In this document: positions 26,480 to 33,771 of the stretch, piece by piece
How positions within the stretch are numbered: position 1 is the first letter of the stretch
How the letters are laid out: each line of letters begins with the position of its first letter
From: Vulcanimicrobium alpinum
GTDB lineage: Bacteria; Vulcanimicrobiota; Vulcanimicrobiia; Vulcanimicrobiales; Vulcanimicrobiaceae
DNA length: 64,000 nt
Assembly (NCBI RefSeq): GCF_027923555.1
Contig: NZ_AP025523.1
Location: 3,228,484-3,292,483, forward strand
Direction of reading: 5' to 3'
The notes under the pieces: model-generated
What the model was told of the DNA's origin: nothing
Databases searched by the model: none
What the model saw: only the letters and a program-made list of their open reading frames with translations
Program-made: the position numbers and the translations under genes

Positions 26480-27594
26480 GCGGCGTGCTGAACGTCGGCG
26501 TGATCGGCGCCCACCGCTGGGCCGAGAGCGCGCATCTCCCTGGCTACGCCGCCAACGACCGCGCGTGCGTCGTCGCGATCTGCGACGTCAAGATCGAGCG
26601 TGCGCGCGCGATGGCCGAGAAGTTCGCGATCCCCAAGGTGTACGCGAACCATCACGACCTGCTCGCCGATCCCGCGGTGCAAATGGTCGATGTGTGCACG
26701 CCGACCCACACCCACCTCGCGCTCAGCACCGATGCCGTCAACGCCGGCAAGCACGTCCTCAGCGAAAAACCGCTGGCCAACCGCGCCGACGACGCGTTCG
26801 CGCTGGCGCGGCTCGCCGATGCGCGCGGCGTGCGCACGAAGCTGGGCTTCACGTTCCGCTACTCGCCGGCGATGCGGCAATTGCGCGCCTGGATCGCCGA
26901 CGGCACGCTCGGCGAGATCTTCCACATCCACGGATTCGAGCAAAATTCGCAGTTTCTCGATCCGGATTTTCCGCTGCGGCAAGTGACGCCCGGCGCGCCG
27001 CGCGACCGCCTCATCCCCTCGTCGGTGGTCGGTTACGGCTCGCACTTGGTCGACCTGATGCGGTGGTGCGGCGGGGAGTTTGCGCACGTGACGGCGTCGC
27101 TGCGCAACTTCGTCCCCGAGCGCGTGGTGCGCGGCGAACCCGGCCGCCAGCGGATCCTGGTCGAAGACGGCGCGATCGGCCTAGTCGAGTATGCCGCGGG
27201 GACGCAAGGGCTGCTGCAGACGTCGTACATCGCGGTCGGCAACTATCCCGGCGTCGAGGTGCGCGTCTACGGCTCGAAGGGCGCGGCGATCGCGCGGCTG
27301 ATCGACGAGCACGGCGTCGCCGAAACGCTGACGCACGCGCGCGCCGACGCGGTCGAGTTCGAGCGGATCGCGATCGGCACCGATGCGCTCCCGCCCGGGA
27401 CGACGCTCGCGACGCCGTGGCCGGAACTGTACTACCGCAACCTCGTCCGTCACTTCGTCGACGAGATCCTCGACGACGGCCCGGCCGACTGCACGTTCTT
27501 CGACGGCGCGAAAAGCCAGGAGATCGTCAACGCGCTCATCCGTTCGCACGACGAGCGGCGCTGGATCGCGCTCGGCGCGGATCACGCGGCGTGA
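26476..27594 (+). CDS. Gfo/Idh/MocA family oxidoreductase, copy 2
   Basis: Dehydrogenase of 372 residues. The N-terminal Rossmann domain opens LNVGVIGAHRWAESAHLPGY; DVCTPTHTHLALSTDAVNAG and KHVLSEKPLANRADDAF give the family signature with the EKP catalytic Lys. The C-terminal substrate domain includes SSVVGYGSHLVDLMRWCGG, where the conserved His of the active site lies. GTG start, overlapping genes on both sides. The first motif is GAHRWAES rather than GxGxxG, as in some family members. It is only distantly similar to the copy near 18 kb. The substrate is likely a sugar- or opine-like hydroxy compound, by family and context only. Confidence 0.87.
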   Translation: MSGVLNVGVIGAHRWAESAHLPGYAANDRACVVAICDVKIERARAMAEKFAIPKVYANHHDLLADPAVQMVDVCTPTHTHLALSTDAVNAGKHVLSEKPLANRADDAFALARLADARGVRTKLGFTFRYSPAMRQLRAWIADGTLGEIFHIHGFEQNSQFLDPDFPLRQVTPGAPRDRLIPSSVVGYGSHLVDLMRWCGGEFAHVTASLRNFVPERVVRGEPGRQRILVEDGAIGLVEYAAGTQGLLQTSYIAVGNYPGVEVRVYGSKGAAIARLIDEHGVAETLTHARADAVEFERIAIGTDALPPGTTLATPWPELYYRNLVRHFVDEILDDGPADCTFFDGAKSQEIVNALIRSHDERRWIALGADHAA

Positions 27595-29159
27595 CGCCAT
27601 TCGACGAACTCGTCGATGATTTTCTCGACGTTCACTGGGCGTTCGCGCCGATCGACGCCTCGTTCGCCGGCGAGATCGCGTACGACGGAAGCCTGCCGCC
27701 GTGCGATCTCGGCGCGCCCGCCCGCCACGCCGGCGAACTGCGCGAACTCATGCGGCGCCTCGACGCGGTCGTCGTCCCCGCCGATCCCGGTGCGCGGCTC
27801 GACGCACGGCTGATGCGCGCGCACGCGGCGCACGTCCTCGACCAGCTCGCCGGGCGCAGCCGCTTTCACAATCCCGCCTGGTACACCGGCGAGATCGCGT
27901 TCGGTCTGATCGCGCTGCTGCTGCCGCGCGCGGCGCCGCGCGATCCCGACGCATTCGCACGCCGCGTCGCGCTCATCCCCGATCTGCTTGCGGACGCGGC
28001 GATGCACCTGCGCGGGACCCGCGTTCCGGCCGACTGGACGGTGCGCGCGCGGAAAGAGTGCGCTGCGATCGCGCGGCTGCTCGGCCGCATCGAAGGCGTC
28101 GCGGGAACGAGCGCCGCCGTCGCCGCTCTGCGGCGGTTCGAGGCCGCGATCGCCGAACGGCCCGATGCCGATCCGGCCGCCGGCGAAGCGCGGATGACGA
28201 GGCTGATCCGCGACGTGCACGGTCTCGACGCCACCGCCGCGACGCTCGAACGCGACGCCGCGGCGGCGTTCGCGGAGGCGGAAGCGGCACTTGCGGAGGC
28301 TGCGGAGCGTCACGATCCGGCGCATACTTGGCGCGAGCAGATCGCACGTCTGGGCGAACTCGGCCCCGCGCCCGACGGCGCCCTTCCGTCGTATCGCACG
28401 TGGCACGATCGTGCCTTGCGCGACGCGGAGCCGCTGCTCACGCCGGCATCCGACTACGCGCTGGAGTTCGCGCTGCTCCCCGAGTGGGCGCGCGACGTCG
28501 CGGGCGACCTGTACTTCCTGTTCTACCGTTCGCCCGCGGCGCGCCGCCCCGGCAACGGCAGCATCTATTGGGTGTCGCCGCCCGAAGGCGACGACGACGC
28601 CGTGCGGCGCGCGCACAACACCGCGGCCGTGAAGCTCGTGCACGCCGTGCACCACGGCAGCATCGGCCACCACACGCAGAACGCGCGCGCGCGGCGAGCG
28701 GCGTCGCGGCTCTCGCGCATCGCCGGCACCGACTGCGCGAGCGGGATCATGATGCTCGCCGCCGGGACGATGGTCGAAGGCTGGGCCTGCTACGCCGAAG
28801 ATCTGCTCGAAGAGGTGCCGGAGTTCTACACGCCGGCCGAGCGCGTAATGCTGCGCTACTTCGAGTTCCGCAACATCGCGTGCTGCCTCGCCGACCTGCG
28901 GCTGCATCTCGGCGTGTGGACGCTGGAGCAGATGCGCGCGTTCTATCGCGACGAGGTCGCGTTTGCGCCGGCGCGGATCTGGAACGAGACGACCCGCAAC
29001 GCGATGTTCCCCACCAGCCGGCTGATGTACTGGACCGGGACGCAGCAGATTAAAACGCTGCGCGCGCGCTCGCGGCTCCCCGCCCGCGTCTTCCACGACC
29101 GGCTGCTCTCGTTCGGGTCGGTGCCGGTTGCCTGGATCGATCAGGAGGTTCCGGCATGA
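27591..29159 (+). CDS. DUF885 family protein, copy 2, with altered zinc motif
   Basis: Helical protein of 522 residues, near full family length, no signal peptide. The C-terminal family landmark MVEGWACYAEDLLEEV (E396-G-W-A) and the end NAMFPTSRLMYWTGTQQIKT are present. The position of the family HExxPGH motif reads HHGSIGH (354-360), so the usual Glu is His and the Pro is Ile. If the family is a metallopeptidase, catalysis by this copy would need a different general base. It overlaps its neighbours by four bases on both sides and so is translated with the rest of the operon. The copy at 19 kb keeps the canonical motif, so the two may have different jobs on one pathway. Confidence 0.78.
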   Translation: MTPFDELVDDFLDVHWAFAPIDASFAGEIAYDGSLPPCDLGAPARHAGELRELMRRLDAVVVPADPGARLDARLMRAHAAHVLDQLAGRSRFHNPAWYTGEIAFGLIALLLPRAAPRDPDAFARRVALIPDLLADAAMHLRGTRVPADWTVRARKECAAIARLLGRIEGVAGTSAAVAALRRFEAAIAERPDADPAAGEARMTRLIRDVHGLDATAATLERDAAAAFAEAEAALAEAAERHDPAHTWREQIARLGELGPAPDGALPSYRTWHDRALRDAEPLLTPASDYALEFALLPEWARDVAGDLYFLFYRSPAARRPGNGSIYWVSPPEGDDDAVRRAHNTAAVKLVHAVHHGSIGHHTQNARARRAASRLSRIAGTDCASGIMMLAAGTMVEGWACYAEDLLEEVPEFYTPAERVMLRYFEFRNIACCLADLRLHLGVWTLEQMRAFYRDEVAFAPARIWNETTRNAMFPTSRLMYWTGTQQIKTLRARSRLPARVFHDRLLSFGSVPVAWIDQEVPA

Positions 29160-30781
29160 ACGGGTTGCGCGCGTGTGCGCTCGCCGCGGCGAGCCTCTTC
29201 GTTGCCGGATGCGCGAGCAGCAGCGGCCCGAGCGGCGGGACTACACACGCCCACTGGCTGCGGCTCGCGACCGGCGGCGGTGACCCCAACAGCCTCAACA
29301 TCCATCAGGATCCGTCGCTTACCGCCGGGATCATCGCAGAACTCTCGCAGGCGTACCTGGTGCGCTACGACCGCAACGGAAATCCGGTCCCGGAACTGGC
29401 GACCGAGATCCCGACGCAGCGCAATCACGGGATCAGCGCCGACGGGAAGACGATCGTGTGGCACCTGCGCCGCGGCGTGCGCTGGTCGGACGGCGCTCCG
29501 TTCAGCGCCGACGACGTCGTGTTCACCGTACGCGCGATCCTCAACCCGAAGAATAACGAAGAACAGGGCACCGTCGGCTGGGATCTGATCGCGCAGATCG
29601 ACGAGCCTGACAAGAACACCGTCGTGTTTCACCTCAAGCGGCCGTACTCCGATTATCTCCCGCTCTACTTCGGGACGGCGGGGAACGAGCCGTGCATCCT
29701 GCCGCAGCACATCCTGGGGAAACTCGCGTCGTTCAACGACGCGCCGTACAATGCGGCGCCGGTCGGAATCGGGCCGTTCCGGGTGACGGCGTGGCGGCGC
29801 GGCGACGCGATCGAACTGGAAGCGAACCCGTACTACTGGCGCGGCAAGCCGAAACTGGAGCGCATCACCTACAAACTGATCCCCTCGCAGGAGACGCTGA
29901 CGGCGCAGATGCAGACCGGCGAAGTCGACCTGTGGCCCGAGACCCCGCCGAGCTACATCGATCGGCTCAAAGCCGCACCGTCGCTGCGCGTTCGCGTCGC
30001 TCCCAACTATCGCACCACCAACCTCGACTTCGTCGTGACGCGGCCCAACGTCGCCGACCCGCGCGTTCGCCGCGCGATCCGCAAGGCGCTCGACCGGCGC
30101 GAACTCGTCGCGAAGATTCTCCACGGCTACGGCTTCCTGCACGACGGCGTCGCGATTCCGCTCGCGCCGCCGGCGCCTGAGAGCGTCGTCGACCGGTACG
30201 ATCCCGCAGGTGCGCGCGCGCTGCTCGACGCCGCGGGCTGGCGCGCCGGCGCGAACGGGATCCGCGCCAAGAACGGCGTCCCGCTCGCGCTCGATCTGGT
30301 GTATCCGGCGGGATCGGCCGAGCTCGACGGTCAGACCGAACTGCTGCGCGCGTATCTCAAAGCGGTCGGCATCGAGGTGCAGAGCAAGAAGTACGCGCCG
30401 AACATCTTCCGCGCGCTGCAGCAGAACGGCGGCATTCTCTACGGCGGCAAGTACGACATGGCGAGCTACCCGCGCACGCTGCAGTCGGTCGCCGACGTGC
30501 GCGGACTGTACAGCTGCGCGTCGCGCCCGCCCAACGGCGAGAACGCGAGCCGCTACTGCAGCCCCGAGGCCGACGCGCTGCTCGACCGCATCCAAGGGAC
30601 GTACGGCGAGCAGGAGCGCAAGGCGCTGCTCGCCCGTTACCAGCAGCGCCTCAACGACGACGCGCCGACGATCATGCTCTTCGCGTGGAAGGGCGGAACC
30701 GCCGCGAACGTGCGCGTGACCGGATTCGATCCGCCGATCCTCACGCCGTTCGACGATATGATGGGCGTCGACGCGCGATGA
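29156..30781 (+). CDS. family-5 (DppA/OppA-type) solute-binding lipoprotein
   Basis: Extracytoplasmic binding protein of 541 residues from the oligopeptide/dipeptide/nickel group. The lipobox is LFVAGC with Cys19. Typical blocks are GKTIVWHLRRGVRWSDGAPF, DVVFTVRAILNPKN, RGDAIELEANPYYWRGKP and VRRAIRKALDRRELVAKIL. The ligand could be a peptide, opine or glycoside. ATGA overlaps join it to the DUF885 gene upstream and the hydroxyacid dehydrogenase gene downstream. No permease or ATPase is encoded in the operon or anywhere in the window, so transport must borrow components from elsewhere or the protein has a non-ABC role. Confidence 0.88.
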   Translation: MNGLRACALAAASLFVAGCASSSGPSGGTTHAHWLRLATGGGDPNSLNIHQDPSLTAGIIAELSQAYLVRYDRNGNPVPELATEIPTQRNHGISADGKTIVWHLRRGVRWSDGAPFSADDVVFTVRAILNPKNNEEQGTVGWDLIAQIDEPDKNTVVFHLKRPYSDYLPLYFGTAGNEPCILPQHILGKLASFNDAPYNAAPVGIGPFRVTAWRRGDAIELEANPYYWRGKPKLERITYKLIPSQETLTAQMQTGEVDLWPETPPSYIDRLKAAPSLRVRVAPNYRTTNLDFVVTRPNVADPRVRRAIRKALDRRELVAKILHGYGFLHDGVAIPLAPPAPESVVDRYDPAGARALLDAAGWRAGANGIRAKNGVPLALDLVYPAGSAELDGQTELLRAYLKAVGIEVQSKKYAPNIFRALQQNGGILYGGKYDMASYPRTLQSVADVRGLYSCASRPPNGENASRYCSPEADALLDRIQGTYGEQERKALLARYQQRLNDDAPTIMLFAWKGGTAANVRVTGFDPPILTPFDDMMGVDAR

Positions 30782-31812
30782 TCGTGATGGTCGCGAGCCC
30801 GCTCGAAGCAGCGCTCGTCGAACGGATTCGCGCCTGCGACGCGGTCTCGGAGGTGCTCTATGACCCGGCGCTGCTGCCGCCGCCGCGCTACCCGTGCGAC
30901 CACGGCGGCGACCCGTCGTTCGCGCGCGACGCCGCCGGCGAGGCGCGCTGGCAGGCGATGCTCGCGCGCGCCGACGCGATCCTGGGCTATCCGAACGAAA
31001 GCCCCGACGGCCTGCGCGCGTCGCTCGCCGCCGGACCGCGGATTCGCTGGGTGCAGGGAACGTCGGCGGGGATGGGCGCGCACATCCGGCGGGCGCAGCT
31101 CAACGCGGCGACGCTCGAGCGCGTGACCTTTACCTCGGCGGCGGGCGTGCACGCGGGGATGCTCGCCGAGTTCGCGTTCTACGGCCTGCTCGCGCTGCGC
31201 AAGGACGCGGCGCGGCTCGCCGCGATCCGCGCCGAGCGGGCGTGGCAGCACTATCCGATGGGCGAACTCGACGGCTCGACGATCGCGATCGTCGGGATGG
31301 GCCAGATCGGCCGCGCGATCGCGCAGCGTGCGCGCGCGTTCGGGATGCGCGTGACGGCGGTGAACCGCAGCGGCGAGCCGGATCCGCTCGCCGAGCGTAC
31401 CTTCCCGACGGCGCAGGTGCGCGAGGCGCTCGCCGGCGCCGACGCGGTCGTCGTCACCCTGCCGATCACCGAACGCACGCACCATCTCGTCGACGCCGCA
31501 GCACTCGCCGCGCTCGCGCCGGCAGCGATCGTCGTCAACGTCGGCCGCGGCGCGGTGATCGATCAAGCCGCGCTGATCGACGCGCTGCAGCGCGGCACGC
31601 TCGCGGGCGCCGTGCTCGACGTCTTCGATCCCGAACCGTTGCCGCCCGACAACCCGCTGTGGACGATGCCCAACGTCATCTTCAGCCCGCACACCGCCGC
31701 GCTCTCGCTGCACGAGAATGCGCGCATCGCCGATCTGCTCTGCGAGAACGCGCGCCGCGTCGCACGCGGCGACCGGCCGCGCAATCTCGTCAATCTGCGC
31801 GAGTTCTACTAG
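30778..31812 (+). CDS. D-isomer-specific 2-hydroxyacid dehydrogenase
   Basis: NAD(P)-dependent oxidoreductase of 344 residues interconverting a 2-oxo acid and its D-2-hydroxy acid. The nucleotide-binding segment is STIAIVGMGQIGRAIAQRAR; VVNVGRGAVIDQAALIDALQ carries the catalytic Arg region's usual context, LDVFDPEPLPPDNPLW the Glu, and SPHTAALSLHEN the His. The long N-terminal domain includes WVQGTSAGMGAHI, as in the hydroxypyruvate/phenylpyruvate reductase subgroup. It is the last of six overlapping genes; the next gene starts 46 bp later. The substrate is not determinable, but the lyase and KPR-like enzymes of this operon also handle 2-oxo acids. Confidence 0.87.
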   Translation: MIVMVASPLEAALVERIRACDAVSEVLYDPALLPPPRYPCDHGGDPSFARDAAGEARWQAMLARADAILGYPNESPDGLRASLAAGPRIRWVQGTSAGMGAHIRRAQLNAATLERVTFTSAAGVHAGMLAEFAFYGLLALRKDAARLAAIRAERAWQHYPMGELDGSTIAIVGMGQIGRAIAQRARAFGMRVTAVNRSGEPDPLAERTFPTAQVREALAGADAVVVTLPITERTHHLVDAAALAALAPAAIVVNVGRGAVIDQAALIDALQRGTLAGAVLDVFDPEPLPPDNPLWTMPNVIFSPHTAALSLHENARIADLLCENARRVARGDRPRNLVNLREFY

Positions 31813-31858
31813 CGCCGCAGCGCGAGGTCGCGCGGTCCGGCGATGCGAAGGGCCGCGC

Positions 31859-33031
31859 ATGCTGATCGCCGCCGTGCTCTCGGCTTGGGTGCAGTTCGCC
31901 GTTGACGGAGCGCCGCACGCTCGAGCGCTGGTCACGACCGCGTGCCCGGCGCTGCGCGCCGACGGCGCGCGGATCCCGATGCGCGTGCGCGCGCCGATCG
32001 ATCTCGATCGTCACTGGGACGAGGCGGTCTGCGACGCGCCGGTGCCGCCGCACGCAAAGGCGTTGGCGGTGGAAAACACGCCGCTCCCCGCCATTCCGCG
32101 CACCGTCCGCACGGTCGTCGTCTTCGGCGACACCGGTTGCCGGATGAAGGGCGGCGAACAGCAGAACTGCGGCGACCTCGCCGGCTGGCCGTTCGCGCGC
32201 ATCGCGCGTTCGATCGCGCGCGTGCATCCCGACGTCGCGATTCACGTCGGCGACTACTACTACCGCGAGAACAACTGCGCGCCCGGGATTCAAGGCTGCA
32301 TCAACTACTGGGGCGACACGAGCATGTCGTGGGTCGCCGATTGGTTCGCCCCCGCGGCGCCGATCTTCGCGCGCGTCCCGCTGCTGCTGAGCCGGGGAAA
32401 CCACGAAGACTGCAAGCGCGGCGGCGCGGGCTGGTACCGCTACCTCGAACCGAGTGCGGCGACGGCGTGCGCCGACCCGATCCCCGTCGACGAAGGGACG
32501 ATGCCGTATGCAGTCGCGCTCGATCGCTTGCGTGTCGTGATGCTCGACTCCGCGTCGGACGCGAGCGACACGCCGGCCGATCCGGCGCGTACCGCGTACT
32601 ATCAGCGCTCGCTGGACGCGGCGGCCGCGCTGGGCGGCGGCGGCGGCGGCGATGCATGGATCGTCACCCATCGTCCGCCATATGCGAACGCGAACATGTC
32701 CGCGGTGCTGAAGGCGAAGCCTGCGGAGTTCGCGCCGTTCACGCTCGTCCTCGCCGGACACGTGCACGACTTCGCGACCGCGAATCTGACGGGCTTCCCG
32801 CCGCTGATCGTCAACGGCGAAGGCGGCGACGAACTCGACGAAGCCGACGCGGTCGGCGGGTTCATCAACGGCAACGGCCATGCGTTCGCCTCGCCCGCGC
32901 CGTTCGCAACGAAGCAGTTCGGGTTCGCCGTGTACACGCGGAGCGCGCAGGGGTGGTCGATCTCGCTGCGCGATGCGGACGGGATCGAGCGTCGCGCGTG
33001 CGCGTTCGCGCACGGCGCGGTGGGCTGCTGA
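31859..33031 (+). CDS. metallophosphoesterase (calcineurin-like), copy 2
   Basis: Paralogue (390 residues) of the protein at 12.2 kb, sharing its layout from MLIAAVLSAWVQFAVDGAPH to the tail GFAVYTRSAQGWSISLRDA. Metal-site blocks are VVFGDTGCRMKG, HPDVAIHVGDYYYREN, LLLSRGNHEDCK, WIVTHRPPYAN and LVLAGHVHDFATANL. A Gly-run (residues near 260) marks a loop absent from copy 1. The hydrophobic N-terminus may be a short export signal. The stop overlaps the next start by one base (TGATG). The two copies have diverged strongly but keep every catalytic residue, so both are probably active. Confidence 0.82.
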   Translation: MLIAAVLSAWVQFAVDGAPHARALVTTACPALRADGARIPMRVRAPIDLDRHWDEAVCDAPVPPHAKALAVENTPLPAIPRTVRTVVVFGDTGCRMKGGEQQNCGDLAGWPFARIARSIARVHPDVAIHVGDYYYRENNCAPGIQGCINYWGDTSMSWVADWFAPAAPIFARVPLLLSRGNHEDCKRGGAGWYRYLEPSAATACADPIPVDEGTMPYAVALDRLRVVMLDSASDASDTPADPARTAYYQRSLDAAAALGGGGGGDAWIVTHRPPYANANMSAVLKAKPAEFAPFTLVLAGHVHDFATANLTGFPPLIVNGEGGDELDEADAVGGFINGNGHAFASPAPFATKQFGFAVYTRSAQGWSISLRDADGIERRACAFAHGAVGC

Positions 33032-33420
33032 TGCGGCCGCTGCTGTCGCACGTCGACCTGCGCGTGCGCGACCGCGCGGCGGCGGCGGAATTCTACGACG
33101 CGTTTCTCAACCTGCTGGGCGCGGTCAAGTCGGTCGGCGAAGAGTTCACCTCGTACAGCATCCCCGACACCGAGACCGGTGCGGACGATCCGGATGCCGA
33201 TTGGTTCGGCTTCTGCGAAGATCCGGCGATGACGCCGGGTTCCGGGCGCGTCTGCTTTCGCGCGCCGACGCGCGGCACGATCGACGCGATCGCGACGATT
33301 CTGCCGGCGATCGGCGCGCGCAACATCGAGATGCCGCACGAGGCGTACGGCGCAGGATACTATGCGTGCTTCTTCGAGGATCCCGACGGGAACAAGCTCG
33401 AGCTCGTCGTGATCGGCTGA
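33031..33420 (+). CDS. VOC (glyoxalase/bleomycin resistance) superfamily protein
   Basis: Small protein of 129 residues forming one pair of beta-alpha-beta-beta-beta units: LLSHVDLRVRDRAAAAEFYD at the N-terminus and YACFFEDPDGNKLELVVIG at the C-terminus, the typical strand with the metal-binding Glu. His8 and the C-terminal Glu can supply two metal ligands per module in a dimer. Such single-domain proteins act as lyases, dioxygenases or binding proteins; nothing points to one. It is translationally coupled to the metallophosphoesterase gene by a TGATG junction. Confidence 0.8.
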   Translation: MRPLLSHVDLRVRDRAAAAEFYDAFLNLLGAVKSVGEEFTSYSIPDTETGADDPDADWFGFCEDPAMTPGSGRVCFRAPTRGTIDAIATILPAIGARNIEMPHEAYGAGYYACFFEDPDGNKLELVVIG

Positions 33421-33421
33421 C

Positions 33422-33685
33422 TCAGCGGCGCGAGCGCAGGCGGTCGATCCAGGTCGCCCACATCGCGAGCGCGACGAAACCGAACATCGCGGCGATCCCG
33501 TAGGCGTTTGCGCCGTAGTGGAGCGGGACCGCGCCGACCAGCACGATCGCGGCGAGCAGCGTGAGCAGGCGCGAGCGCCGGGTGAAGCGTCCCGCGCTGC
33601 GCGGGCTCGACATCAGCAGAAAAAACCCGAAGTAGACGAGGCCGGCGATCTCGTACGGAATCCCGCTCTCGAGCAAACGATCCAC
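33422..33685 (-). CDS. small membrane protein, unknown function
   Basis: 87 residues, GTG start with CAGGT upstream. Three hydrophobic segments (about 9-25, 39-55 and 60-78) separated by short basic loops (RSAGRFTRRSR) give a likely three-helix inner-membrane protein ending in WIDRLRSRR. No family recognised. It is convergent with the VOC gene and lies just beyond a dispersed repeat. Confidence 0.55.
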   Translation of the reverse strand: MDRLLESGIPYEIAGLVYFGFFLLMSSPRSAGRFTRRSRLLTLLAAIVLVGAVPLHYGANAYGIAAMFGFVALAMWATWIDRLRSRR

Positions 33686-33707
33686 GAGACCTGAGTACCG
33701 CCCACCA

Positions 33708-33771
33708 TCACGCTGAGCCTTTCGTCACGCTGAGCCTGTCGAAGCGCAGCCGCTGACGACCTCAGCGTGAC
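33708..33771. repeat. dispersed inverted repeat, copy B
   Basis: A half copy (TCACGCTGAGCCT, 33708-33720) is followed by a full left arm at 33724-33753 starting GTCACGCTGAGC and continuing CTGTCGAAGCGCAGC. A short reverse-oriented remnant (CTCAGCGTGAC, 33761-33771) supplies the TGA stop codon of the solute-binding protein gene that ends here, encoding its terminal Ser-Arg. Confidence 0.85.
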
